The notes below the pieces were generated by a model. The model ran no database searches and was not told the DNA's origin. It saw nothing but the letters and a program-made list of their open reading frames with translations. Positions 24,242 to 34,280 of a DNA stretch of 64,000 nt are shown here, one piece after another. Within the stretch, counting starts at the first letter, position 1; every line of letters starts with the position of its first letter. Source of the stretch: CATQHD01 sp965202675. Its GTDB lineage: Bacteria > Actinomycetota > Acidimicrobiia > Spongiisociales > Spongiisociaceae. The translations under genes were made by a program, and so were the position numbers. The DNA lies in contig OZ241842.1 of the NCBI GenBank assembly GCA_965202675.1, positions 1,984,001 to 2,048,000 of the forward strand. Direction: 5' to 3'.

Positions 24242-26302
24242 GTGGTGACGCCGTCCGCCGCCGCTCCTTTGGTCCTGGCCGCCGGGGAGGAAGGCGCCCT
24301 CCAGCTGTCGGAGGGGGGGTTCTTCGCCGCCGGCGCCTGGATCCTGCTGGTGCTTCCCTTCGCCGCCTTCATCGGCATCGTGCTGGCCGGCAAGCGCCTC
24401 CCGAAGCAGGGAGCCGAGCTGGCGGTGGGGGCGATGGCGGTCAACCTGCTGTGGTCCTCGGTGCTGTTCGTCCAGAACATGCTGGAGGGCATCCACCGGG
24501 AGGGGGCCTTCACCATCGCCCGCATCGGGCAACTGGGCGGCGCCGACCTGACCTTCGAGCTGGGCTTCGTGGCGGACGGGCTGTCGATCATGATGTACTG
24601 GTTGGTGTCCTTCGTGGGCTTCCTGGTGTTCGTATACGCGGTGGGCTACATGGAGGGGGACGTGCGGGTGCCGTGGTTCTTCGCTTCCCTGTCCCTGTTC
24701 GCCGGGTCGATGCTGGTGCTGGTGGGGGCGCCCAACCTGATCCAGCTGATAATCGGCTGGGAGGGGGTGGGCCTGGCCAGCTACCTGCTGATCGGCCACT
24801 ACTGGGAGCAGAAAGAGAACAGCGACGCCGCCGTCAAGGCCTTCCTGACCAACAAGGTGGCCGACGTGGGCCTGATCCTGGGCGCCATCCTGCTGGGGGT
24901 GTCGCTGGGCGGGTTCCGGTTCTCCGATCTGGCCAGGGCGGCGGTCGAGCACAGCGAGGCGCTGGGGGCGGTTGCGCTGGCCGGGGGGCTGCTGCTGTTC
25001 TTCGGGGCGATGGGCAAGTCGGCCCAGTTCCCCCTGCACGTGTGGCTGCCGGACGCCATGGCCGGCCCCACCCCCGTCTCGGCCCTGATGCACGCCGCCA
25101 CCATGGTCACCGCCGGCGTCTACCTGATGGCGCGCACCTTCCCCCTCTACCAGAACATGGCCGCCGGCGCCCGCCAGTGGATGATCCCCGTCGCGGTCAT
25201 CACCCTGTTCGTGCTGGGGTTCCTGGCGCTGACCTCCGACGACCTCAAGCGGGTGCTGGCCTACTCGACCGTCTCCCAGCTGGGCTACATGATGGCGGCG
25301 GCGGCGGCGGGCGGTTACACGGCGGGGCTGTTCCACCTGTTCACCCACGCCTTCTTCAAGGCCCTGCTGTTCCTCGGCGCCGGGTCGGTCATCCACGCCG
25401 TCCATTCCAACAACATGAGCGACATGGGGGGCCTGCGGCGCAAGATGCCGGTTACCTTCTGGACGTTTGTGGTCGGCTCGCTGGCGCTGGCCGGGGTGAT
25501 CCCGTTGGCCGGCTTCTGGTCGAAGGACGAGATCCTGGCCACCCTCAGCCACGAGGGCTATACGGCCTTCATGTGGGCGGCGGTGGCCGGGGCGTTCGTC
25601 ACCGCCTTCTACATGACCCGGGCGGTGGCGCTGACCTTCTTCGGAACCTACAAGGGTCACGGCCATCCCCGCGAGTCGCCCCCGGTGATGACGGCGCCCC
25701 TGGTGGTGCTGGCGGTCCCCAGCGCGCTGGCCGGTTTGTTGAACATTCCGGGCGTGAAGTGGGGCCCCGTCGGCAACTTCACCGAATGGGTGGGGGCGCG
25801 GGCGGTGGCGATGGGGGATTACCACCCGTCGAGCATCGAGTGGGATCTGGCCGCCTACGGGCTGGCTGCGGCGGCGGCCGGCATCGTCCTGGGCTGGTTG
25901 ATCTTCTCGCCGGAGGCCGAGACGCAGGCCGCCCGCGACCGCTTGGAGATCCCGGTGCTGTATCCGCTCCTGCGCCGCAAGTACTACATCGACGACCTGT
26001 ACATGCGCGGGGTGGTCGGGCCTATCAAGGGACCCCTGGCCCGGGGGGTGGACTGGGTGAACGGCCATGTGATCGACGCGGCGGTCAACGGGGCGGGGTT
26101 CTTGACCGCCTGGCTGGGCGGCCTGGTCTACGGACGCCTCGACCAGCAGGGCATCGACCTGATGTTCAACGCGGCGGCGGGCGGCGTCGGAGGGGCGGGC
26201 GGACGGCTCCGGTTCCTGCAGAGCGGCAGGGTGCAGCAGTATGCGGGCGGGTTCGTGCTGGGGGTGCTGGTGCTGGCCGCCGTGTTCGCGGTCGTCACCT
26301 AG
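24242..26302 (+). CDS. nuoL: NADH-quinone oxidoreductase subunit L
   Basis: Distal Mrp-antiporter-like proton pump subunit, 686 residues with about 16 helices. Signature regions are GWEGVGLASYLLIGHYW and KSAQFPLHVWLPDAMAGPTPVSAL, followed by HAATMVTAG. The C-terminal lateral-helix region is present. The start is a GTG at 24242, closely behind nuoK. The length is slightly above the usual 610-650 because of an extended C-terminus. Confidence 0.95.
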   Translation: MVTPSAAAPLVLAAGEEGALQLSEGGFFAAGAWILLVLPFAAFIGIVLAGKRLPKQGAELAVGAMAVNLLWSSVLFVQNMLEGIHREGAFTIARIGQLGGADLTFELGFVADGLSIMMYWLVSFVGFLVFVYAVGYMEGDVRVPWFFASLSLFAGSMLVLVGAPNLIQLIIGWEGVGLASYLLIGHYWEQKENSDAAVKAFLTNKVADVGLILGAILLGVSLGGFRFSDLARAAVEHSEALGAVALAGGLLLFFGAMGKSAQFPLHVWLPDAMAGPTPVSALMHAATMVTAGVYLMARTFPLYQNMAAGARQWMIPVAVITLFVLGFLALTSDDLKRVLAYSTVSQLGYMMAAAAAGGYTAGLFHLFTHAFFKALLFLGAGSVIHAVHSNNMSDMGGLRRKMPVTFWTFVVGSLALAGVIPLAGFWSKDEILATLSHEGYTAFMWAAVAGAFVTAFYMTRAVALTFFGTYKGHGHPRESPPVMTAPLVVLAVPSALAGLLNIPGVKWGPVGNFTEWVGARAVAMGDYHPSSIEWDLAAYGLAAAAAGIVLGWLIFSPEAETQAARDRLEIPVLYPLLRRKYYIDDLYMRGVVGPIKGPLARGVDWVNGHVIDAAVNGAGFLTAWLGGLVYGRLDQQGIDLMFNAAAGGVGGAGGRLRFLQSGRVQQYAGGFVLGVLVLAAVFAVVT

Positions 26303-26330
26303 GTAACGCAAGGCTGGAAACAGGAGACAG

Positions 26331-27920
26331 ATGATGGAGTTCTTCGACAGCGGATGGGGGCTGAGCCTCATCGTGTTCCTGCCGGCGGTCGGAGCGGCGG
26401 CCCTGTTCGCCGTTCCGAAAGCCAACGAGGCGGCCCAGAAGTGGACCGCCCTGGCGGTAACCGCCGCCGTTGCCCTGCTGGCCGCGGCCGCGGCCGCCGC
26501 CTTCGACTACGGAGCGGCCGAGCGGTTCCAGTTCGAGGTGACGGCCAGCTGGATACCGGCCATCGGCGCCAACTACCACATCGGGGTGGACGGCATCAGC
26601 CTCCCCCTGCTGGTGCTGTCGGCGGCGGTAACCCTCCTGGCGGTGGTCTACTCGTGGGATCACTGGGACGAGCCCCGCAACGTCAGGGGGTTCCTGGCGC
26701 TGATACTGCTCCTGGCAACCGGCATGAACGGGACGTTCGTTGCGCTCGACCTGGTGCTGTTCTTCATCTTCTTCGAGCTGGTGCTCCTCCCGATGTACTT
26801 CATGATCGGCATCTGGGGCGACGGCGCCCGCCGGCGCATCCCGGTGCTGGGCCGGACCGTGACCATGCGGCTCTACGCGGCCATCAAGTTCTTCCTGTTC
26901 ACCCTGTTCGGTTCGGCCTTCATGCTGCTGGGCTTCCTGGCCCTCTACTTCCGGTCGGGCGACTTCCTGGGCGCCAACACCTTCGACATCCCGGCCCTGG
27001 TTTCCCTGGGCGCCGAGAACGCCTTCGGGAGCGGGACCTTCGCCTTCCTGGTGTTCGGGGCCATGTTCCTGGGGTTCGCGGTGAAGGTTCCCATGTGGCC
27101 GTTCCATACCTGGCTGCCGGACGCCCACACCGCCGCCCCCACGGTGGGTTCGGTGCTGCTGGCCGCCATCCTGCTGAAGCTGGGTTCCTACGCCTTCCTC
27201 CGTATTTCCATCCCCATCCTTCCCGACATGGCCAGGCAGTGGGCGCCGTTCATCGGCCTGTTGGCGGTGATCGGGATCATCTACGGCTCGCTGGCCTGCC
27301 TGGCGCAGACCGACGTGAAGCGGCTCATCGCCTTCTCGTCGGTGGGGCACATGGGTTTCGTGATGCTGGGGATCGCCACCATGACCGACGTGGGCTTCAA
27401 CGCTTCCCTGATCGGGATGGTGGCCCACGGGCTGATCACCGGGCTGCTGTTCTTCCTGGCCGGGTCGATGCATCACCGCTACCACACCCGCGAGATCGCC
27501 CGCCTGGGGGGCAACCAGAAGCTGATGCCCTGGATGGGCGGCATATTCGCCTTCACCGCCATGGCGTCGCTGGGCCTGCCCGGACTGGCCGGGTTCTGGG
27601 GCGAGTTCATGTCGCTGGTGGGGGCCTACCGTCCGCTGGCCGGCCTCAGCCTCACCCAGTTCCAGACCTACATGGTGATCGGAGCCGTCGGCACGGTCCT
27701 GACGGCCGGGTACATGCTGTGGATGCTGCAGCGGGTCAACCTGGGCGAACCCAAGGAGGAATGGGCCGGGCGCGAGTTCGCCGATGTGGGGCGTTATGAA
27801 TGGCTGGCCTGGGCGCCGCTGATCATTGCCATTGTGGCCATCGGCGTGTATCCGAGGATCGTGCTGGGGGCCACCACCGATGCGGTCGTCAACCTGGCGC
27901 GCACCGCCTTCGGAGGCTGA
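26331..27920 (+). CDS. nuoM: NADH-quinone oxidoreductase subunit M
   Basis: Antiporter-like proton pump subunit, 529 residues. It contains FFELVLLPMYFMIGIWG and MWPFHTWLPDAHTAAPTVGS, both diagnostic for NuoM, and a conserved Lys in AVKVPMWPFH. ATG at 26331, preceded by CAGGAG. It is followed after 3 bases by nuoN. Confidence 0.96.
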   Translation: MMEFFDSGWGLSLIVFLPAVGAAALFAVPKANEAAQKWTALAVTAAVALLAAAAAAAFDYGAAERFQFEVTASWIPAIGANYHIGVDGISLPLLVLSAAVTLLAVVYSWDHWDEPRNVRGFLALILLLATGMNGTFVALDLVLFFIFFELVLLPMYFMIGIWGDGARRRIPVLGRTVTMRLYAAIKFFLFTLFGSAFMLLGFLALYFRSGDFLGANTFDIPALVSLGAENAFGSGTFAFLVFGAMFLGFAVKVPMWPFHTWLPDAHTAAPTVGSVLLAAILLKLGSYAFLRISIPILPDMARQWAPFIGLLAVIGIIYGSLACLAQTDVKRLIAFSSVGHMGFVMLGIATMTDVGFNASLIGMVAHGLITGLLFFLAGSMHHRYHTREIARLGGNQKLMPWMGGIFAFTAMASLGLPGLAGFWGEFMSLVGAYRPLAGLSLTQFQTYMVIGAVGTVLTAGYMLWMLQRVNLGEPKEEWAGREFADVGRYEWLAWAPLIIAIVAIGVYPRIVLGATTDAVVNLARTAFGG

Positions 27921-27923
27921 TCC

Positions 27924-29426
27924 GTGGACCTCGATTACCACGCCCTGGCGCCCGAGATCGTCGTAGCCGCCGCCATCCTGGCGGTGCTGGGCCTGGACGT
28001 GGCCCTGCCCCGCCGGCGCAAGTACTGGACGGCCTTCGCCGGGGTGCTGGGATTGGCCCTGGCGGCGGTTCCGCTGGCCACCCTGGCGTTCGGCGGCGGA
28101 CCGGGGGCGAGGTCGATGCTGGGGGGGGCCTACGTGGTGGACGACTTCGCCTTGGTGCTCAAGGCGGTGTTCATCGTCGGCGGCTACCTGGTGCTGCTGA
28201 TGTCCGTCTCCTACATCGAGAGCGACCGCTACTACCAGGGCGAGTACTACCTGCTGTTGCTGACCTCGATCCTGGGTTCGCTGATCATGGCCTCCTCCCG
28301 GGATCTGATCACGGTGTTCGTGGGCCTGGAGCTGGTCACCGGGCCGTTGTTCCTGCTGGCGGGCTGGCGCAAGGGGGACGCCCGCTCCAACGAGGCTTCG
28401 CTCAAGTTCTTCATCCTGGGGGTGCTCTCCACCGCCGTTCTTCTGTACGGGATGTCGTTCCTGTACGGGCTGACCGGTTCGGTCACCTTCGAGGGCATCC
28501 GCACCGCTGGGGCCGGGTTGTTGGACAGCGGCGCCTTCCGCATGGCCGTGCTGTTCACCCTGGTGGGGTTCGGTTTCAAGATCACGGCGGTGCCCTTCCA
28601 TTTCTGGGCGCCCGACACCTACGAGGGGGCGCCCACCCCCGTAACCGCCTACCTGTCGGTGGGGTCGAAGGCGGCCGGCTTCGCGGGGCTGCTGCTGCTC
28701 TGCTACCAGGCGTTCCCGTCGGTGACCGAGATCTGGGGGCCGGTGCTGTGGGTGATGGCGGTCCTGTCGATGACCCTCGGAAACCTCACCGCCCTTCGCC
28801 AGGACAACATCGTGCGCATGTTGGCCTACTCCTCGATCGCCCAGGGCGGCTTCATCCTGGCGCCCTTCGCGGCGGCGGCGGCGACCAACGATCCGCGGGT
28901 GATCCAGGAGGCGGCGTCGGCCACCATCGTGTACGTGATCATCTACGCCTTCATGAACCTGGGGGCCTTCGCGGTGGTGATCGAAGGCGTCCGCCGCACC
29001 GGGACGGCCATGATCGACGCCTGGGCGGGGATGTGGCGCTACGCCCCCCGGGTGGCGGTGCTGGGGGCGGTCTTCTTCTTCTCCCTGGCGGGGATTCCCC
29101 CGCTGGCCGGATGGTACGCCAAGTTCGCCATGTTCCTGGCCGTCCTGCGCCCCGTCAACCCCTGGACCGTTGCGCTGGCGGCGGCGGCGGCGGTCAACGC
29201 GGTCATCGCCCTCGTCTACTACGCCCGGGTAGCCAAGACCATGTGGATGGACCCCCTGCCCGAGGGCGCCCCCTCGGACAGCGAAGCCCGCACCCGCCCG
29301 ATGGGCGGCGCCATGGCCCTGGCCCTGGGGATAACCGCGGTCTTCGTGATCGCGGCGGGGGTGCTGCCCTTCCAGCTGGCCGCCGTCTTCGCCGAAGCCG
29401 CCAAGGTGGTAACCGCCGGCATCTGA
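27924..29426 (+). CDS. nuoN: NADH-quinone oxidoreductase subunit N
   Basis: Third antiporter-like subunit, 500 residues. It shows FVGLELVTGPLFLLAGW and PFHFWAPDTYEGAPTPVTAY, typical of NuoN. GTG start at 27924. It is the last gene of the cluster. The absence of nuoE, nuoF and nuoG within or just after the cluster means that the NADH-oxidising module is not encoded here. Confidence 0.95.
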   Translation: MDLDYHALAPEIVVAAAILAVLGLDVALPRRRKYWTAFAGVLGLALAAVPLATLAFGGGPGARSMLGGAYVVDDFALVLKAVFIVGGYLVLLMSVSYIESDRYYQGEYYLLLLTSILGSLIMASSRDLITVFVGLELVTGPLFLLAGWRKGDARSNEASLKFFILGVLSTAVLLYGMSFLYGLTGSVTFEGIRTAGAGLLDSGAFRMAVLFTLVGFGFKITAVPFHFWAPDTYEGAPTPVTAYLSVGSKAAGFAGLLLLCYQAFPSVTEIWGPVLWVMAVLSMTLGNLTALRQDNIVRMLAYSSIAQGGFILAPFAAAAATNDPRVIQEAASATIVYVIIYAFMNLGAFAVVIEGVRRTGTAMIDAWAGMWRYAPRVAVLGAVFFFSLAGIPPLAGWYAKFAMFLAVLRPVNPWTVALAAAAAVNAVIALVYYARVAKTMWMDPLPEGAPSDSEARTRPMGGAMALALGITAVFVIAAGVLPFQLAAVFAEAAKVVTAGI

Positions 29427-29757
29427 CCCCGGCAGACCCCTGGAGCTTGTTCGAGCCGGCGCGCACTGGGCCGCCGGTAAGAGGCACAAGGGTATTGAAA
29501 CTTTCCTTAATATTCGATACCTTAGAGTAGATAATGGTAGATACATTGATTCTGCGCCAAGAGAGGCCGCCTCCCGGCACCGTGCTCTTGGTCCACTACG
29601 GCGCAGGCGCCCGGTCCCTGGACCAACTTGTCAAGAACAGCCTCACGCAGTACCGCGCCTATGGTCCTGTGCTGGAGGCACTGGGCAGGGACGCCGTCGA
29701 TGGCCGGACAAAGACGAGTGGGCCCGCCGGTGTTCCGAGGAGGGTCCGTGGCGAGAG
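29427..29757. other. AT-richer junction after nuoN; possible promoter and N-terminal remnant
   Basis: The first 70 bases carry nothing recognisable. TTGAAA (29494-29499) and TACCTT (29517-29522), 17 bases apart, form a plausible plus-strand promoter just before an ATG at 29534. That frame encodes about 50 residues with coding-like third positions (ending near YGPVLEALGRDAV) and then loses coding character. From about 29701 the coding signal continues in another frame (WPDKDEWARR), that of the large downstream gene. This pattern fits a deletion or frameshift in the N-terminal part of that gene. Confidence 0.45.
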
Positions 29758-32700
29758 GTGCGGGTGCTCGACGCCGATAACCTCGAAGGCTGGCTCGAAT
29801 CGAACTATGTCGTCCATGTTCGGGTATCCGAGCAGCTCGGCCGCCGCCCTTTGGAAGCGGAGTCGTTGGACAGGTGGTGGCCTCGGTGGGCGGACCAGAC
29901 GGATCCGGTTTTGCCGCCGGCCCTGCTGTTGGCCGGCCGTCGGGCCGAGGCGGAGAAACTTTGCGCCGCGTTGACCGGGCCCCCGAAGGTCACAGGGGTT
30001 CGGGCCGCCTCGCGAGAAGAGGCCTTAGCTTTCGGGGCCGTTGCCCTGAGCACGGTCAAGGACGACGTTTCTGCTTCGCCGGCGGCAGTGGTCGTCAAGT
30101 CTCTTGCGGTGTGGGATCGGTGTGCGGCGAGTCCCGGCCCGGCCATTCTGATCCCCCCGCGGGTCGAGGGCATCGACCTGCCGGCCGCGGTCCGGCAGGG
30201 TCATCCGGTTCTGATTCCTATGGGAGCAGGTGATGTCGACGGGGGAGGCGAAACGATCCTGCTTCCCCGGATCGGTCGGTCGGAGGCGCGGGAAGCACTG
30301 GAGGCGGCCGGAGCGTCTTCGGACAAGGCGGACGGATACGCGGTCGCGGCCCGCCGGAGCCTGCTGTCCCTGCGCCGAAGGATTTCCCTGCATCCCGCGA
30401 CGGCCAGACCTGTGTGGGCGCAAGGCGGGGAAGCCGAGCTGTTGGCGGCCCTCGTATTGGTCGGGGCGTGGGAACAGAACAACGACTATGACCGCGCCGC
30501 AGTGGAGCGGATCGCTGATTGCGGCATCGAGGCGGTGGAGCGCCGGCTGCAGCGCTGGGAGAACACCGATGATCCTCCCTTCCGACGTTCGGGCGGCGCT
30601 TGGCGGTTGTCGTCTCCGGAGGATGCATGGCCGCTCCTTCGCAGCATGATTACCCGGGATTGCCTGAGGCGGTGGCGCGAGGCAGCGCTCGGAGTGCTGG
30701 GCGCTTCCGGTTCGGCGATCGAGCCGCCCGGGGGCCGTTTCTTCGCCCCCTTCCCAGGGGCGGCGCGGAAATGGTCTGCCGATCTGCGGAGAGGGTTGGC
30801 GCAGGGGGCGGTTTTCCTGGCGGCCTTCGATTTGCCGCGGCCCTTGGACGGTCTCAGAGGTTCCGAACACGCCGAGCGGATGGTGATGGAACTGTTGGAT
30901 CAGGCAGGCGCCGACTCCGCCGGCGTGTTATGGAGGTCCTTGGCCGATGTACTGCCCTTGCTGGCAGAGGCGGCGCCGGACATCTTCCTCCGAGCTGTAC
31001 ATCGAGACGCGGCGGGCGGCGCCCCTTTGTTGGCCGGAATGTTCACCGACGCCTGCGGGTTCACAGGGTCCCCGCATACCGGCCTGCTCTGGGCTTTGGA
31101 GGCCTTGTGCTGGTCGGATAGATACCTGCCCTCTGCCCTGGACGCCCTGTTGCGGTTGGCCGAAATCGATCCGGGAGGCCGGACGGCCAACCGACCCCTG
31201 GACAGCGCGCGCCGGGTGCTCCTGCCTTGGCTGCACCAGACAAGCGCCTCGATCGAGCGCCGTATGGACGTGCTCGACGGTGTTGTGGAGCGTCATGAAA
31301 AAAAGGGATGGGAGCTGTTGCTGAGCCTGGTTGCTCTGCGGGGCAGTCATACGCACAATATCAACAGACCGCGATTCAGAGATTGGATGACCGAGACGAC
31401 GGGAATCTCCGGAGAAGAATCACGGCGGGCGGCAGAAGCGATTACTATCCGAGCGCTCAAAAAGGCTGGCGCCAATCCCTATCTTTGGGCGCAGCTGATC
31501 GAACACATACCCCTTCTCTGGGTTGGGCAGAGAGAACAGGTCATCGATGCTCTCGAAAGCTCAGGCATAGAGGCGCTCGACCATGGTGATCGCTTCGTCA
31601 TTTGGAAGTCCCTGAACAAGTTGGTCGGGAACCGTCCGGATCGGAAGGCTCTACAGGATAGATTGTCTGCCGCCGGCCTTGAGCGTTTGGAGAATATAAG
31701 GACCAAAATACGCCCCGATACGCCAGAAGTTCTGATCCAAGAGCATCACGAGTTGTTCGATTGGCATCCAGAACGTTCGGATAGAGAGCGTCAGGATGCC
31801 GTCACAAGCATCTATCGATCAGCGGGAGTCGGGGGGCTGAGAGACCTGTCGAAGGAAGCTGTTCGTCCGGAATTGATCGGTGCATCGTCAGCTGACGCCA
31901 TTATTGATCTGAGGGCAGAAGAGATGCTTCCCCTGTTGAACCAGGAAGGGCCGGATCGCGCGTTCGTTATGGGATGGATTACTCGAAGGGCAGAGCTCGA
32001 CGGGGCGGAATGGATAGAAAGAACTGCGGATTCATTGGCAGATTTGTCTCATTCTGGCCAGGCTCTCTTCTTTCTTTCCTTGAGTCCTGATACTACTGTA
32101 TGGAAAATCTTGGACCAGATGCCGCCCTCTGTCCAAGATCAATATTGGGAACGGGTCCATTCTTTTTATATACCACGGAGCGATTTCCTGATGTACTTGG
32201 ATAAGCTCTTGGAGCACAGGCAACCTTGGTCTGCTGTAGAGTTCCTGTTTAGTCAACTAAGCAAGGATAAGAAGGAGGGCGGCAGCCTGGTTACAAGCGA
32301 GATGGTAGAGCGAACTATACTCAAACTGATAGAATCTGATACGAAGGAGCACCCCAGCGAGATGTCTGCCTTTTGTCTGGGTAATTTGCTGGACTATTTG
32401 GATAAGCACGAGCCCGACTCGAGCAACCTGGCTGATTTCGAGTTAGCTCTATTTTCGGTACTGCGCCGGTCCGACCGCCCGCCGACCGCGATATACCGGC
32501 GGCTCCAAGCAGAGCCGGCCGAATTCGTCAAACTGGTCTGCGGCGTCCATCGACTGCCTGACGAAGAACCGGAAAATGATTCATTCGAAAGTACTGCTCC
32601 GCTTGATAATGCCTGGTCCATTCTGAAGGAATGGCGGACTTTGCCGGGCACCGACCGCGATACAGGCGATATCGAGCACGAGCGGCTGCGGGCGTGGGTG

Positions 32701-33087
32701 TTGGAGGCGCGCCGGCTGTTGCGGGAACGGGGCCGGAGCAGCATCGGAGACCAGTACATAGGAGAGCTCCTGTCCGGCGCCCCATCGGGAAGAGATGGGA
32801 TATGGCCGGCCGAGCCGGTGAGGGATCTGCTGGAAGAGCTTGCGAGCGAAGGCGTGGAGCAGGGTGTTCTGGTCGGCCGCTTGAACAGCAGGGGGGTTAC
32901 CGTCCGTGATCCGTTCGAGGGCGGCGCCCAAGAAAGGGACTCGGCCGGCCGGTACAGCGATTGGGCGCAGCAGGTCGAGGCCAAGCGGCCGAGCACCGGC
33001 CGGGTGCTGCGGCAGTTGGCCGACTCCTATGAACGGGAAGCCCGCCGGCATGACGAAGAGGCCGAAGCCCTATCCGACCAGGATTGA
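29758..33087 (+). CDS. Large protein of unknown function (1109 aa), probably N-terminally truncated
   Basis: I do not know its function. The annotated GTG at 29758 sits inside an already coding-like stretch (WPDKDEWARRCSEEGPWREV from about 29701), so the true start is further up or lost. The protein is mostly helical and soluble, without signal peptide or membrane segments. An early motif VLDADNLEGWLE and a late one (NSRGVTVRDPFEGGAQER, then RQLADSYEREARRHDEEAEA) look like those of a family of very large actinobacterial hypothetical proteins that I recall only from memory; in those, an extra N-terminal domain precedes this point. The stretch from about 31.3 to 32.6 kb is AT-richer than its surroundings, consistent with horizontal transfer. 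A role in defence is possible but not shown. Confidence 0.6.
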   Translation: MRVLDADNLEGWLESNYVVHVRVSEQLGRRPLEAESLDRWWPRWADQTDPVLPPALLLAGRRAEAEKLCAALTGPPKVTGVRAASREEALAFGAVALSTVKDDVSASPAAVVVKSLAVWDRCAASPGPAILIPPRVEGIDLPAAVRQGHPVLIPMGAGDVDGGGETILLPRIGRSEAREALEAAGASSDKADGYAVAARRSLLSLRRRISLHPATARPVWAQGGEAELLAALVLVGAWEQNNDYDRAAVERIADCGIEAVERRLQRWENTDDPPFRRSGGAWRLSSPEDAWPLLRSMITRDCLRRWREAALGVLGASGSAIEPPGGRFFAPFPGAARKWSADLRRGLAQGAVFLAAFDLPRPLDGLRGSEHAERMVMELLDQAGADSAGVLWRSLADVLPLLAEAAPDIFLRAVHRDAAGGAPLLAGMFTDACGFTGSPHTGLLWALEALCWSDRYLPSALDALLRLAEIDPGGRTANRPLDSARRVLLPWLHQTSASIERRMDVLDGVVERHEKKGWELLLSLVALRGSHTHNINRPRFRDWMTETTGISGEESRRAAEAITIRALKKAGANPYLWAQLIEHIPLLWVGQREQVIDALESSGIEALDHGDRFVIWKSLNKLVGNRPDRKALQDRLSAAGLERLENIRTKIRPDTPEVLIQEHHELFDWHPERSDRERQDAVTSIYRSAGVGGLRDLSKEAVRPELIGASSADAIIDLRAEEMLPLLNQEGPDRAFVMGWITRRAELDGAEWIERTADSLADLSHSGQALFFLSLSPDTTVWKILDQMPPSVQDQYWERVHSFYIPRSDFLMYLDKLLEHRQPWSAVEFLFSQLSKDKKEGGSLVTSEMVERTILKLIESDTKEHPSEMSAFCLGNLLDYLDKHEPDSSNLADFELALFSVLRRSDRPPTAIYRRLQAEPAEFVKLVCGVHRLPDEEPENDSFESTAPLDNAWSILKEWRTLPGTDRDTGDIEHERLRAWVLEARRLLRERGRSSIGDQYIGELLSGAPSGRDGIWPAEPVRDLLEELASEGVEQGVLVGRLNSRGVTVRDPFEGGAQERDSAGRYSDWAQQVEAKRPSTGRVLRQLADSYEREARRHDEEAEALSDQD

Positions 33088-33121
33088 GCCGAGCTCTTGC
33101 GGTCGATGAGCGCGCCGGGGG

Positions 33122-34189
33122 TTATCCGGCTATGAAGGACTCCACGGCTTGGCGGGCCTCTTCGTCGCGCATCTGGCGCGGGGGAGACTTCATGAAGTAG
33201 GCGCTCGGCTCGTACAGCGGGCCTGCCAGCCCCCGGTCCAGGCCCAGCTTGGCGCAGCGGAGGGCGTCGATCACCACCCCGGCCGAGTTGGGGCTGTCCC
33301 AGACTTCCAGCTTTACCTCGGCGCTCATGGGGGTGTTGCCGAAACCGGTTCCCTCCAGGCGGATATGCGCCCACTTGCGGTCGGTCAGCCAGGGAACGTG
33401 GTCCGAGGGCCCCACGTGGATGTCCTCCACCGGCATATGGGTTTCCAGCTGGCTGGTCACGGCCGTGGTCTTGGACTCCTTCTTCGACTCCAGGCGGCTG
33501 CGTTCCAGCATGTTCAGGAAGTCGGTGTTGCCGCCGAAGTTGAGCTGGTAGGTGCGGTCCACCTCGACGCCTCGGTCCTGGAAGAGGTTCACCAGGCTGC
33601 GATGCAGGATGGTGGCGCCCACCTGCGATTTGATGTCGTCGCCCACGATGGGCAACCCCGCCGCCCGGAACCGCTCGGCCCATTTCTCGTTGCGGGCGAT
33701 GAACACGGGAATGCAGTTTACGAAAGCGCACCCGGCTTCCAGCGCCTGCTCCGCGTAGTACTCGGTGGCCTGCTGCGACCCGACCGGCAGGTAGGAGATC
33801 ACCACGTCCACCCCGGCCTTTCGCAGCTCCTCGGCTACGTCGACCTCCTCCTCCAGGGACTCCTCCACCAGGTCGGCCACATAGGAACCGATCCCGTCCA
33901 GGGTGGGGCCCCGCTTCACGGTGACGTCCAAATGGGGGACCTCGGCGAACTCGATGGTGTTGTTTTCGCCGGACTTGAGGGCCTTGGAGAGGTCTTGGCC
34001 CACCTTGGCTGCGTCTACGTCGAAGGCCGCCGCGAACTCGATGTCCCCGATGTGGTAGCCGCCCAGCTCGGGATGCATCAGTCCGGGGATGGTCTGGCCG
34101 GGATCGGCGTCCCGGTAGAACTCCACTCCCTGCACCAGGGCGGAGGCGCAGTTCCCCGCCCCCACAATCGCCGCCCTTATCTTGCTCAC
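33122..34189 (-). CDS. ino1: Inositol-3-phosphate synthase
   Basis: Converts glucose 6-phosphate to inositol 3-phosphate using NAD+, the first step toward inositol lipids (and mycothiol in actinobacteria). The 355-residue protein is of the short actinobacterial/archaeal type. The NAD-binding loop is VGAGNCASALVQG (residues 10-22). The catalytic domain has GDDIKSQVGATILHR, LNFGGNTDFLNM and SKKESKT, with the active-site lysines of the family. ATG start at 34189. It is divergent from a LysR gene, with an AT-rich shared control region. Confidence 0.95.
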   Translation of the reverse strand: MSKIRAAIVGAGNCASALVQGVEFYRDADPGQTIPGLMHPELGGYHIGDIEFAAAFDVDAAKVGQDLSKALKSGENNTIEFAEVPHLDVTVKRGPTLDGIGSYVADLVEESLEEEVDVAEELRKAGVDVVISYLPVGSQQATEYYAEQALEAGCAFVNCIPVFIARNEKWAERFRAAGLPIVGDDIKSQVGATILHRSLVNLFQDRGVEVDRTYQLNFGGNTDFLNMLERSRLESKKESKTTAVTSQLETHMPVEDIHVGPSDHVPWLTDRKWAHIRLEGTGFGNTPMSAEVKLEVWDSPNSAGVVIDALRCAKLGLDRGLAGPLYEPSAYFMKSPPRQMRDEEARQAVESFIAG

Positions 34190-34252
34190 GATTTCTTCCT
34201 CCTCGAATAGAGACCCGCCCAGTTTGCCCGCTTTCGTTAGTTAGGTCTAATA

Positions 34253-34280
34253 AATAGTTCTATACTATAGAGAAGGTATT
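34253..34280. promoter_or_regulatory. Imperfect palindrome between ino1 and the LysR gene
   Basis: CTATA-C-TATAG at 34260-34270 is a symmetric core inside a longer imperfect dyad (AATAG...GTATT) in a 155-base AT-rich region. Its position suits binding by the divergent LysR protein or an overlapping pair of -10 elements. Confidence 0.4.

Noticed and set aside
29534..29974. Separate 146-residue gene after nuoN
   Set aside because: Only the first 50 or so residues look coding; the rest is the shadow of the large gene in another frame.
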